Below, piece by piece: positions 42,231 through 52,894 of a DNA stretch of 64,000 nucleotides. The first letter of the stretch is position 1. Every line of letters starts with the position of its first letter. The stretch is from Edaphochlamys debaryana (taxonomy: Eukaryota > Chlorophyta > Chlorophyceae > Chlamydomonadales): positions 248,001 to 312,000 of the forward strand of contig JAEHOE010000011.1 of NCBI GenBank assembly GCA_016858145.1, read 5' to 3'. The notes below the pieces were generated by a model. It ran no database searches, had not been told where the DNA came from, and was given only the letters and a program-made list of their open reading frames with translations. Made by a program: the position numbers and the translations under genes.

Positions 42231-44800
42231 ATGCCGCCCCAGGGCCGGGGGCGAGGCGGCGGCGCCGGCGGGGGAGCCGGCCGCGCGGGCTCTGCCGCGA
42301 GCGCGGACCCCGGCGCCGGCCCCAGCACTTCCGGGCGCTCGGGCCCCGCCTCCCAGCTGTCCCTCCTACCCGCCCCGCTGCTGCGTGCCTACCGGGCCCT
42401 GCCAGCGGCCGCGGAGGCTCTGCTGCAGGCCCCTGTGACCCAGCGGCCCGGCGGCGGCGGCTCGGCGGCGGGCCGGGGCCGGGGGGCGGGAAGCGGGCGC
42501 CTGGTCGCTCTGCGGGAGGGCAAGGAGCAGCTCAGCAGTCTGCGAACCCAGCTCAGGAGGCTACCAGAAGTCAGCCCTCCGCCAAAGGCGCTAGCCCTGG
42601 CGGAGCTCTTGTCGACGCACCCAGCGGAGACGGCTGCACTGCTGAGGCTGTACTCCGCAGCGCTGAGGCCGGACGGGGAGGGGGGAGGCGGCGGGGGGAG
42701 TGGCAGCGGTGTTGGCTCCGGCGGCGGCGGCGGACCTGCCGATGCCCCAGCCCTGGAGGGATGGCGGGCCGATGCCGCTACCTCCGCTCAGACTCTTATC
42801 CGCTGCAGCGCGCCGGCATCTCGCTCCCGGCCCCTGCTGTCCGCCGTGCTGCGCTTCGTGCTCGCCCTGCTACGCGCCCAGACCCTGCCGGCTCTCAGCC
42901 GGCGGCTGGCGGCGGCAGCAACCAACGCCGCCGCCGGCAGCAGTGGCGGCGCCGGGAAGGCGATCCTGCAGCACAGCGTTCTGTTGATCGACAACCTGTA
43001 CCAGGCTACGTTATCTTATGGGTTGTTGTCAGACGACGCGCTCCCGGCCGACGTGCTGTCCCTGCGGGTAATCTGCGTGGAGGAGCTTGCGCGGGGCCTG
43101 GCGGAGAGCGGCCTCCTGGAGCACACGGCGAGGGCACTGCTGCTGCTGCAGGCCCGGGGGCCCCAGCGGCTGCTGTGCGGCGCGTCAGACAGCTGTCCGG
43201 ACCGACTGCTCCACACGATTGCCGCACTGTGCCGCGACCTTTCCACTGCAAGTCTCTTCCACAGCATCGAGAACATCGCGAAACTCACCGACCACAACGA
43301 TACGTTTCCTGCCCCCATCATCACCCCCGCCGCCGCCGCCCACCTTCGCTCGGTACTCCGCGGCCGCTGCCTGCAGACTGCCGTACTGGTGTACGGCGTG
43401 GGCACGCTGCGGCTGCTCGACGGGGGCCCGAGCTACGGCCTGCCGGCAGCGCTGCAGACCGCCGGCCTTGCTCTTCGCAACGCGCAGGAGGAAGGCTCCC
43501 TGAGTGCTGTCGCCCTAGACCTGCTGGTCTCCAGCGTCCTGCCGTGGCGGCTTGGACCCGAAGCATCGCTGGAGCTGGCCCTGCGGGCGGGCTGGGTTGC
43601 GGCGGCGTCCGCTGCAACGGCGTCACCGCCAAACCTCCCTCCTGTCACCGCCGGCGTTGGCGCGCCGCCACCGCTACTCAACCGGCTGTCCCTGGAGCCC
43701 TGCGGAGCGGCGGCCCTGCTGGTTGATGCCCTCACGCGCGGCCGATCACTGCTGACTTTGTCTCCAGGGCTGGCGGAGCGGCGTGGCGGCTGGTGGCGGC
43801 TGGTGGCGTCCGTTGCGGTGTACGGAATGGAGGACGATGAGCGGCTCCGGCATCGTCACTGGCAGCTGTGGAAGCTGGCGACGGAGCCTATCGCTGACCT
43901 CTGGCCAGACGGCCGCCTCGGTAGGTGGTTTTGGAAGCTCAGTCATGTTAACATGTAGCTGGGCTCCCGGGCGAGTGGTCGGAGAGTTGTGGAACGTGAT
44001 AGCGCCCATGAAAGCTAGATCAAGAAGCAACGGATTGCTGTGAGGGAGGTGTATTATGCTCGCCCCTTCGTCTCCACAGACCTGCAATCGTCTGGGCCTG
44101 CAATGAGCCAGTTGAGAATCCTTGCGCCGATCCTGCTGACCGACCCACTTTCTTCCTCTTAACTCCCCCAGACCTGGACGCCCTGCCGCCCGATGCCCCT
44201 CCCGAGGTCGCGGCGGCACTGGCGGCCGGGCTGCTGCCGGCCCTCACGGCCCTCCCCGACCTCCCCCTCCCCGGGCCGCCTGCAAAGCCGAGGGGCCCCT
44301 TCGACGAACTCCTGACCGCATGCGACCTCGTCCGCCCAGACGGCTCCGGCCTTGCGCTCTTCCTGGCACCGCTGCTGGCGTACGGCGAGCCGGGGCAGGC
44401 GGAGGGGCTGCTGGGAGCCCTGGGCCGGGCGGGCGGGCTCGTGGGGCCAAGCGGTGGTGGGGCCGGCACCGAGCCCTCCAGGGCGGCCGCCACCTCCCTC
44501 CTCGGCGCACTTGCGGGGGCGCTGCAGCGCTGCCGCCGCCTGGGCCCGGCGGCTGCCGAGGCGCCGGCGGGCCCCGTGGAGGCGGCGGAGGGTGCTGGAG
44601 CTGACGAGAGTTCCGAAGCGGAGGCAGGGGCCAAGGCAAGCGGGGGGCCCTGCGGCGCTGCCTCCAGAGCCCTTAAGCCCCCGCCTGCGCCCCCGGTGCA
44701 GCAGCTCAGGCGGCTGGTGGAGTATGCGTCGGAGCTGTGGGGGCTGCCGCTGCCGGCTCAGCCAGCGGCGGTGGGGAGTATGGGTGGCGAGGCCAACTGA
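42231..44800 (+). CDS. tandem family protein, copy F (intact, about 772 aa)
   Basis: Two exons, 42231-43920 and 44172-44800, donor GTAGGT, acceptor CCCCCAG; 2,319 nt, in frame. The N-terminus MPPQGRGRGGGAGGGAGR and all conserved blocks are present. The middle region (LPADVLSLRVICVEELARGL, ASDSCPDRLLHT) is closest to copy H, while the last exon tail (EGAGADESSEAEAGAKASGG) is identical to E and G. F is therefore a mosaic of two family subtypes. An in-frame TAA precedes the ATG. Function unknown; no motif recognised. Confidence 0.72.
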
Positions 44801-45505
44801 GCAGGCTCATGGTGTCCCGGACTCGAGAGAGGATTGAGACTAGGGGGTGCGTCGTGCGTGAGAGTCTGACCCCCCTATCTAGGTGCGGTTATGAACCCCT
44901 ATTGTGCTGTTTGGCGGCGTTGCTTCCGGGGCGTCGAGGCACCTCCGGGCAGATGGGGCCGACTCCGCTGAAGCTGAAGGGCAAGCATTGGTACAACCTG
45001 GTGGGGAGCGCGCGTGGTGCGGGCAAACAGTTCCTCTGATGCGGACGGTACCGCAGCCGCCGCAGGGCTTGCCCTTTTTATGGGCCGAGGTGTCGAGGCG
45101 TCCTCAGAAGGTCCTTTGGCTGCGTTGAGGTGGTGTATGTGTACTTCATGTGGTAGGAAGAGCATGGACCTGAGGCTTATGCCCATTGGGCTTTGGTACA
45201 GGAGTTGTATGCTGGCGGCCAGCAGCTGGCCGTCCTGGCAGCAAACTACTTGCGAACAGGGCGTGTTATGGTGGCCGGGCGAAGCGGTTCAGGGACAGGG
45301 ACTGGTGTGGATAGGTGAAGAGGGTTGTGGGGAGAAGGGGTCTCGGTAGCTCTGTGCTATGCTGTGCGCTTCGAGGTGCTTACCGGGCGAGGAAGGGCGT
45401 GGTGACGAGGGATCGTCGTCATTGCCGTTGACGGTAGTTGTGTTGCCATGCCGTGGAGGCTGGACGCGTCATGGCGGCTGGGCGAAGCGGTGTGGGGACA
45501 ACGGG
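44801..45505. other. spacer between copies F and G
   Basis: No gene. Nearly the same as 40,365-41,090, including the conserved 3' block, but with a small insertion near 45,215 and a different junction near 45,508. Confidence 0.5.
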
Positions 45506-45530
45506 CGAACGCGGCCAGCTGTCGTCAACC
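45506..45530 (+). promoter_or_regulatory. conserved upstream box, copy G
   Basis: Core GCGGCCAGCTGTCGTCAACC, about 115 bp before the candidate ATG at 45646. Confidence 0.4.
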
Positions 45531-46730
45531 TGCTTCGCCTTCGGACCGCTGCGGAGCTTCACAACAAACGCTCAGACTTGAATCCAGTGCTTCTCAACAC
45601 TGTGTGAATACCATCAACACTGGCACCGGCTGTCCGCAAGCGGACATGCGGCCGGCGCTTCGGGTGATGCTCGCTCAGCTCGACCAGCAACAAGCAGCGC
45701 ATCGCGATCAGAGTTTAGACGCACTAGCAAGAAGTCATGACTCGTCGGCCAATACCTGGTGCGGCAATTCCTGCTGGCGAGGATGGCCGCCGAGTCCCAG
45801 CACGCCTCGCGGACTGTCCAAGCCAGCACGAGGCAGGGCGTGGAGGCACAGAGTATCTGGACAGGGCGATGCCTCGAGGCGTGGCCTCCTGGTAGCCACA
45901 CCGGGCCGCCCCGGGCCTGGCATGCACCAGCCGCTGTCGTTGCGTGTGGGGTCACGGGGTCCAGGCATCCGGGTATCATCCGCACCCACAATTTCTCCCC
46001 TCCGCCCCCCCAGTGCGCTCAACTCTCCCACATGCACCGCTAGCAGTTGCAGCTAACGTGCCCCCTCCGACCCCCGGAGTGCAATGGCGCAAACCCCTTG
46101 CCTCCAACGACTCGAGGCTCTCTGCATGGTAGCGGGGTACTGTAGAAGTTCCATCCTCATCCGCACCGCGACACCCGCGTGCCCTCCTCCCCCATGCCCC
46201 CTCGAAACCCCAACCATCTGCCCCCCCTTCCGCCCCCCAGCCAGCTTCGCTCCGCCCACGAGGACCGCTCCCGGCTGCAGCAGGCTCTGCTGGCGGAGCG
46301 GGCGGCGGCGGGGGTGGCGGGGGAGGAGGCACTCGGAGGGCGGAGGGCGGTGGTGGGATGACCGGAATGGACAGGGGGGGCGCAGGGGCTCTGGCAGGGG
46401 GGAGGGCGGAGGGCGGAAGACGGTGGAACTCCTTGCTGTCCTCCGGTCTTCTCTTCACATACTCGGCAACAGCCACGCTCACCACAGCACCTTTCACCAC
46501 AGCGACCCAGTGTGCGCCTGCTGGCCTCTGCGCCGCACGAGCTTCAGCGGTGGGCCTCTCGAGCCAGACCGTCGCCCGCTGTCCTCCGCGGCTTGCAAGG
46601 CATCTCTGCAGCGCAACCTGATCCTGGCCGCAGCAAGGTGGGGCGAGGGCGCACGGGGGCGCATTGCGGTCACGCGCACTCGTGGCCCGGGCTGTGACGC
46701 GCTGAGCCTTTCTCTCCCTCCCCCGTACGC
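45531..46730 (+). other. 5' exon blocks of copy G
   Basis: ATG at 45646 opens a 125-codon frame (MRPALRVMLAQLDQQQAAHR) without the 8-bp insertion of E and F. The helical block LRSAHEDRSRLQQALLAERA starts at 46245 and closes at a TGA near 46,360. G and H appear to hold the unbroken form of the plus-array first exon. Confidence 0.4.
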
Positions 46731-46785
46731 AGGCTCTGCTAAGGTAGCACTGGAGGCATCACGAGCGACTCCCAGCGGACCCGCA

Positions 46786-49383
46786 ATGCCGCCCCAGGGC
46801 CGGGGGCGAGGCGGCGGCGCCGGCGGGGAAGCCGGCCGCGCGGGCTCGCCCGCGAGCGCGGACCCCGGCGCCGGCCCCAGCACTTCCGGGCGCTCGGGCC
46901 CCGCCTCCCAGCTGTCCCTCCTACCCGCCCCGCTGCTGCGTGCCTACCGGGCCCTGCCGGCGGCCGCGGAGGCTCTGCTGCCGGCCCCTGTGACCCAGCG
47001 GCCCGGCGGCGGCGGCTCGGCGGCGGGCCGGGACCGCGGGCCGGGAAGCGGGCGCCTGGCCGCTCTGCGGGAAGGCAAGGAGCACCTCAGCACACTGGAC
47101 AGGGAACTTAATAGCTTGCCGTACCCGAGCCCGCCTCAACAAGCCGCGGCTGTGGCGGAGCTCCTGTCGACGCACCCAGCGGAGACGGCCGCGCTGCTGA
47201 GGCTGTACTCCGCAGCGCTAAGGCCGTGGGGCGAGGGGAGCAGCGGCGGGGGGAGCGGCGGCGGAGGCTCCAGCGGCGGCGGGGGAATCGGCGGCGGTGG
47301 TGGCTCGGGTGGCGGCGGTGTGCCCCTAGAGGCATTTGCCCTGGAGGGGTGGCGGGCCGATACCGCTACCTCCGTTGAGCTGCTTCTCGGTACCTGCCCG
47401 CCGCTCCCTCCCTCCCGCCACGCGCTGTCCGTGCTGCGCTTCGCGCTCGCCCTGTTGCGCGCCCAAACCCTGCCGGCCCTCAGCCGGCGGATGGCGGCAG
47501 TAGCTCATGCAGCCGCCAACAGTGCTGGTGGCAGCAGGGTAATCCTTCCAGATGCGCTCACCCTTCTCGGCGCGCTTGATGCGGTCATGTCCCAGCAAGA
47601 TACGGCGTTACGCGCGCTCCCGGCCGAGGAGGCGTCCCTGCGGGCGGCGTGCATGGAAGAGTATGCGCGGAGCCTGGCGGAGAGCGGCCTCCTGGAGAAC
47701 GCGGCGAGGGCGCTGCTGCTGCTGCAGGCCCGGGGACAGCAGCGGTCGCTCAGCACCGCCACGGGCAAATGCACATACATCCTGATCCACTCAGCTCTTG
47801 CTGTGTGGAAAGTCCTCGGCGCCGGGGGCGTGGTGCCGAAAGAGTCGGCCGCTGGCGCCGTCAGCCCCGCCGCCGCCGCGCACCTGCGCTCAGTGCTCCG
47901 TGGCCGCTGCCTGCAGACTGCCGTACTGGTGTATGGCGTAAGCACGCTGCGGCTGCTCGACGGGGGCCCGAGCTACGGCCTGCCGGCGGCGCTGCACACC
48001 GTGGGCCACGCTCTTCGCTATGACGGGGCCGACCAGGCGCTGAACCCTACCGCGCTCCGCTTGCTCCGCTACTTGTTGGCATCACCGACTGACGCCCTGC
48101 CGCCGCTCGGCGCCGGTGCTTCGCTGGACCTCGTCCTGCGGGTGGGCTGGGTGGCGGCGGTGGTCTCTGCGACGACGTCTCCGCCAAACCAGTCGGCCCT
48201 CGTCTCAGGCGTTCCCCCGCCCCCGCCTCTGCACTCGCCGCTGTACCTGCGGCCAGAGGCTCCGGCGCTGGCAGTGTGGGCCCTTGCTCGCGGCCGGCTG
48301 TTGCTGTATCGCCAGCTGGAGGTGTCTTCGCCACGGCTGGCGGAGCGGCGGCAGAAGTGGTGGCGGCTGCCTGTGACGACGGCGGTGTAAGGCATGTGGG
48401 GGGTGGATGAGGACTCAGGACAAGTGCTGTGGGGACAGGTGGTGATGCCCCTCCGCACCATATGGTCCGGCTTCACCCTCGGTGCGTGGGTGTCGGGCGC
48501 CCCGTTTGCGTCGGTTGCTGGTCACAGGCATGTGTTGTCCGTCTCATAAGTGGCTGGGGCTGTTGTGGGCTGTTCAGATGTACTTTGCGGAGCGGTACGG
48601 GACTAACAGCTGTGCACACGCTACCCCTCGTGGACCGCAGCGCCATCTACAGTCTTCCGCCCGCACCATCCATGGGCGCTTAGCTGTGCTCTCACACCGG
48701 GCATCCTGCCGGTCGCATCACCCTCACCTCCTCGCACCTCCCTTTGCCCCCCAGACCTGGACGCCCTGCCGCCCGCTGCCCCTGCCGAGGTGGCGGCGGC
48801 GCTGGCGGCCGGGCTGCTGCCGGCCCTGGCGGCCCTCCCCGACCACCTCCGCTCGGGGCCTGCGAACCCGAGGGGCCCCTTCGCGGAGCTCCTGGCCGCA
48901 TGCGACGAGGCTTGGCTCGACGGCTCCGGCCTTGCGCACTTCCTGGCACCGCTGCTGGCGTACGGCGAGACGGAGCAGGCGGAGGGGCTGCTGGGGGCCC
49001 TGGGCCGGGCGGGCGGGCTGGTGGGGCCTAGCGTGGGTGGAGGAGCTTGCACCGGGCCCTTCAGGGAGGCCGCCACCTCCCTCCTCGGCGCACTTGCGGG
49101 GGCGCTGCAGCGCTGCCGCCGCCTGGGCCCGGCGGCTGCCGAGGCGCCGGCGGGCCCCGTGGAGGCGGCGGAGGGTGCTGGAGCTGACGAGAGTTCCGAA
49201 GCGGAGGCAGGGGCCAAGGCAAGCGGGGGGCCCTGCGGCGCTGCCTCCAGAGCCCTCAAGCCCCCGCCTGCGCCCCCGGTGCATCAGCTCAGGCGGCTGG
49301 TGGAGTATGCGTCGGAGCTGTGGGGGCTGCCGCTGCCGGCTCAGCCAGCGGCGGTGGGGAGCATGGGAGGCGAGGCCAACTGA
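46786..49383 (+). pseudogene. tandem family copy G, nonsense codon in the long exon
   Basis: Exons 46786-48481 and 48755-49383 would give 2,325 nt in frame, but TAA at 48388-48390 replaces the TAC found at the same place in copy E (GGCGGTGTAAGGCATGTGG against GGCGGTGTACGGCATGTGG). About 534 residues remain. The first 120 codons resemble copy H (GKEHLSTLDRELNSLPYP), and from 47,151 on the sequence is nearly identical to copy E, so a conversion or crossover junction lies near 47,150. The change is recent because the rest is so well preserved. The truncated product may still be made. Confidence 0.75.
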
Positions 49384-49764
49384 GCAGGCTCATGGTGTCC
49401 CGGAGTCGAGTGAGGATTGAGACTAGGGGGTGCGTCGTGCGTGAGAGTCTGACTCCCCTATCTGCACACGGTTATGAACCCCTATTGTGCTGTTCGGCGG
49501 CGTTGCTTCCGGGGCGTCGAGGCACCTCCGGGCAGATGGGGCCGACTCCGCTGAAGCTGAAGGGCAAGCATTGGTACAACCTGGTGGGGAGCGCGCGTGG
49601 TGCGGGCAAACAGTTCCTCTGATGCGGACGGTGCCGTAGCCGCCGCAGGGCTTGCCCTTTTTGATGGGCCGAGGTGTCGAGGCGTCCTCAGAAGGTCCTT
49701 TGGCTGCGTTGAGGTGGTGTATGTGTACTTCATGTGGTAGGAAGAGCACGGACCTGAGGCTTAT
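49384..49764. other. conserved 3' block of copy G
   Basis: Same downstream block as after E and F. It ends abruptly at GACCTGAGGCTTAT, where exon-like sequence of fragment I begins, so the junction marks a recombination point. Confidence 0.6.
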
Positions 49765-50075
49765 GGCGGGCCCCTTGGAGGCGGCGGAGGGCCCCGTGGA
49801 GGCGGCGGAGGGCCCCGTGGAGGAGGCGGGGGGTCCCGTGGAGGAGGCGGGGGGGTCCCGTGGAGGAGGCGGGGGGTCCCGTGGAGGAGGCGGGCGGGTC
49901 CGTGAACGCGGCGGAGGGTGAGGGGGAGGAGGGCCTCAGGGACGCCCCGGCGCCAAACGCCCCGCCCCCGCTGCAGCAGCTGAGGCGGCTGGTGGTGGAT
50001 GCGTCGGAGCTGTGGGGCCTGCCGCTGCCGGCTCAGCCAGCGGCGGCAGGGAGCATGGGTGGCGGGTCTGCCTGA
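49765..50075 (+). pseudogene. solo last-exon fragment I of the tandem family
   Basis: Only the 3' part of the last exon is present: a run of about six 21-bp units (GGCCCCGTGGAGGCGGCGGAG and GTGGAGGAGGCGGGGGGTCC variants, 49,765-49,905), then LQQLRRLVVDASELWGLPLPAQPAA to a stop at 50,075. The long exon and the splice acceptor are missing. Its 3' flank matches that of copy D. Probably the remnant of a copy deleted by unequal crossover. Confidence 0.75.
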
Positions 50076-51082
50076 CTGGGCCCATGGGTGTCCTGGCCTG
50101 GGCCACGCCGCGAGGCGGGTGACCAGGGCTTGAGCCCTTTGCGAGAGGCTTTGGCGGACCAAGGGGTCGGCGTCTGACACCCCAAGCTGGATGCATCGAC
50201 AGAACCGTTATGTAGGGAAATACCGTGTTGCATGGCGGCATCTGTTGTGTGGCATTGGGGCGCCTTGGGGCCGAAGCGGTCGGCTTGGCCCAAGGGCATG
50301 CAGGCAGCACGTACGGGGAAGGAACGAGAGCATGCGCTGCGGCAAGGTGCATGGGTGGAAGTCTCTGGGTTAGTTCCTTGTACATCAGGCTTTGCTTGCT
50401 TGGTGGGCGGGAAGAGCACGGATCTGTGGCCAGGTCTTATCGAGGGCCTCTGGAGTCTGGGGAGAGAAACATACTTGTCTTGGTACGACATGGTGGTGGA
50501 GGGCAGGGCTCTGCGTTAGCTGCCTGCGGTGATGTAGACAAGAGAGCTCCTTTGAGGCGGTCGTTACCATGGCCGCCGCAGGGGTTGCCCTTTTGCTGGT
50601 CACCTCGTGATGGGGCACGGCAGGCCGCTCCTGTAGGCTATGTTGCGGCGGCCAGGCCAGGCGAGCTGAGCGAGCGGATGCGTGTGGGCGGCGGGGCAGG
50701 GAGTCGGGGAGCCGTCAGACTCCCGTTGCGCCTGGTCGATCGGCTCAGTACGGTGGGGCGGTGGGCGCTCGGAAGGCCAGATATTGAGGAGTGCCGCGGG
50801 AGGCGGAGTGGGCTAAAACGCAGTTGGGTCGTGCCGAGACCATGTACGTTGTACGAACATGCTGGGGTCGAAGTGATGGAACGAATAAAGCTAGGGGTCA
50901 CGCAGTAGGAGTCTCGGTAACTGCGCTTCCCGGGTGCTAGAAAGCGCGCGGAGACGACGTGAAGCGGCCCGCGATTAGGGTAGCGCGGCTGTTAGCATAT
51001 GCTCCGACGCCAAGACAGGACCTTGTATCACTGCAGAGCAACCTCGGTGCACGCACAGCTCCATTCGTGCACGGCCCGCGAC
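50076..51082. other. spacer between fragment I and copy H
   Basis: No gene. 50,480-50,730 resembles 55,930-56,165 downstream of H, including GCCGCCGCAGGGGTTGCCCTT. Confidence 0.4.
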
Positions 51083-51107
51083 GACCGCGGCCAGCTGTCG
51101 CCAAGCT
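51083..51107 (+). promoter_or_regulatory. conserved upstream box, copy H
   Basis: GACCGCGGCCAGCTGTCGCC then AAGCT, identical to the copy E box and about 107 bp before the candidate ATG at 51214. Confidence 0.5.
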
Positions 51108-52850
51108 GCTTCGCCTTCGGGCCGCCAAGGAGCTCCACAACAACGCAAATCCTGTGCTCAACGCTACTGTATGCATACCATGAACACTGGTACCAGCGGT
51201 CCCGCAAGCGGACATGCGGCCGGCGCTTCGGGAGCATCTGCTCGCTCAGCTCGACCAGCAACATGAGCTCATCGGTAGCAGGATGTCGGCGCACTAAGAA
51301 GAGGTCATGACAGTTCCTGGTGCGGTCCTCCTAAGCTTCTGCCGGCGAGGATGGCCGCCTGGTCCCAGCCCAGCTCGCGGACAGTCCAAGCCAGCTTAGC
51401 ACGGCTTAGCTGCTCTCGTCCTTGCTTCTTAACCGGCACGATGTGGAGCTATGGTAGGTCGCTGTGGGTCAGGGCAGGGGCGAAGGCACAGTACCTGGAC
51501 AGGGCGTGGCCTCCCACCAGGGGGGGGCAGGGGGGGGGGGAGGGGGGGGGGGGGGGGGGGGGGGAGGGGGGTCCCGAACTTTTGTACAGCTCCCGTCCGA
51601 ACTGTTGTCACAGCGGTCTGACGCAGCCCAAGGGCCCTTTCCTTGCATAAACGCGTGGTATCAAGGAGAGGCTGAACCGTGGGTGTGCCTGAGCACCACA
51701 GACCATAGGGATGGTGGTCGAAGGGTGGCTGCGGGTGCCACATGTCGGCATGTCCGCGCGTGGGACACGTCACGACCGGCACTGCTACCGCTGCTAGGCG
51801 TCCGGGTGTACTAGTATGACCGTACCTCATCATATAGGAGGCATAGGGCATGAATAGCGCGGATGCAAGGTACCGGAGAGTGGTCCATGGACGCGGGGAT
51901 GGTCAATGGACAGGACCCAAGCCTCATCGACGCTTCCGGTTCACGCGCAAGGCAGTAGCGCACATGAAGCGCAGCCGATTGGCACAAAAGTCGAGGGAAA
52001 TGGGTTACATTATGGCCATGTACGGCAGTGTGTGCAGTGTACGGCAAGGGGGGCGGGTGGGGGGGTCGGGGGGGTCCGAACTTTTGTGGGGTGGTGTATG
52101 GAACTACTGTTTTTACCCCCCCCCCTGCTCCCACCGCCAACCCCCGGCCGCCCCCGGCCTGGCATGCACGGGCCACTGTCGTTGTCCCGCTCCGTCCGCT
52201 GCGCACACGAGGGGAGCTGTCGCGAAAACTGAAGGGCATTGTTGGGGCTCTCTGCAACGTCACGGGACACAGGCATCCGGGGATCCTCACCTGCGATATT
52301 CGTGTGCCCTCCTCCCCCACTCCCCCTTCGCCCCCAAACCACCTTCTCCCCCCTCCATCCCCCAGCCGGCTCCATTCCGCCCACGAGGACCGCTCCCAAC
52401 TGCGGCAGGCTCTGCTGGCGGAGCGGGCGGCGGCGAGGGTGGCGGGGGCGGCGGGAGGAGGAGGCGCAAGGGGCTGCAGCGTGGGGAGGGCGTGCGGGCC
52501 GCCGGCCATGAAGAACAGGGGGAGGTTGGAACAGAGGAGGCTGCCTGCCGGCATTCTTCCCGACACATACAGCCGCGCCCTCACTACAACGCCTCTTACC
52601 ATAGCGAACCGGTGTGCGCCTGCTGGCCTCTGCGCCGCGCGAGCCCAAGCTGTGGGCCTCCTGAGCCGGGCCGTCTCCCGCGGTCCTCCGCGGCCCGCAA
52701 TGCATTTCCTCATCACACCAGCGACCTGAGTCGAGCCGCAGCAAGGTGGGGCGAGGGCGCTCGGGGGCGCGTTGCGGCCTTTCGCGCACTCCCGGTCCGC
52801 GCTGTGACGCGCTTAGCCGCTATTTCCCTCCTCCGCTCGCAGACCCTGCT
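51108..52850 (+). other. 5' exon blocks of copy H, interrupted by a small transposon
   Basis: ATG 51214 opens MRPALREHLLAQLDQQHELIG and closes at a TAA after SRMSAH. The helical block appears near 52,371 as LHSAHEDRSQLRQALLAERA. The usual CCAG before it has become CCGG, so only the earlier CCCAG could act as acceptor. The 610-bp insertion at 51,518 separates the two blocks. Confidence 0.4.
51518..52127. mobile_element. 610-bp non-autonomous DNA transposon (hAT-like termini)
   Basis: Ends are inverted repeats CAGGGGGGG / CCCCCCCTG, flanked by the 7-bp direct repeat CTCCCAC (51511-51517 and 52128-52134). Copy E has the uninterrupted site (GCCTCCCACCTCCAACCCCC). A G-rich run covers 51,521-51,571. 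A 20-bp subterminal direct repeat with GAACTTTTGT occurs at about 51,571 and 52,069. An internal frame from 51,850 (MNSADARYRRVVHG) has no recognised domain. CAGGG termini fit hAT elements, but those usually leave 8 bp, so the superfamily is uncertain. Confidence 0.75.
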
Positions 52851-52894
52851 CTGATAGCGCTCAAGGCATCGCAGCAACTCCCAGCGGACCCGCA

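Noticed and set aside
46084..48390. 768-codon open frame running through the intron, upstream block and long exon of copy G
   Set aside because: Upstream of the MPPQ start it reads the helical block in the wrong frame, and the homologous region in B, D, E and F has stops. It is a GC-rich accidental opening.
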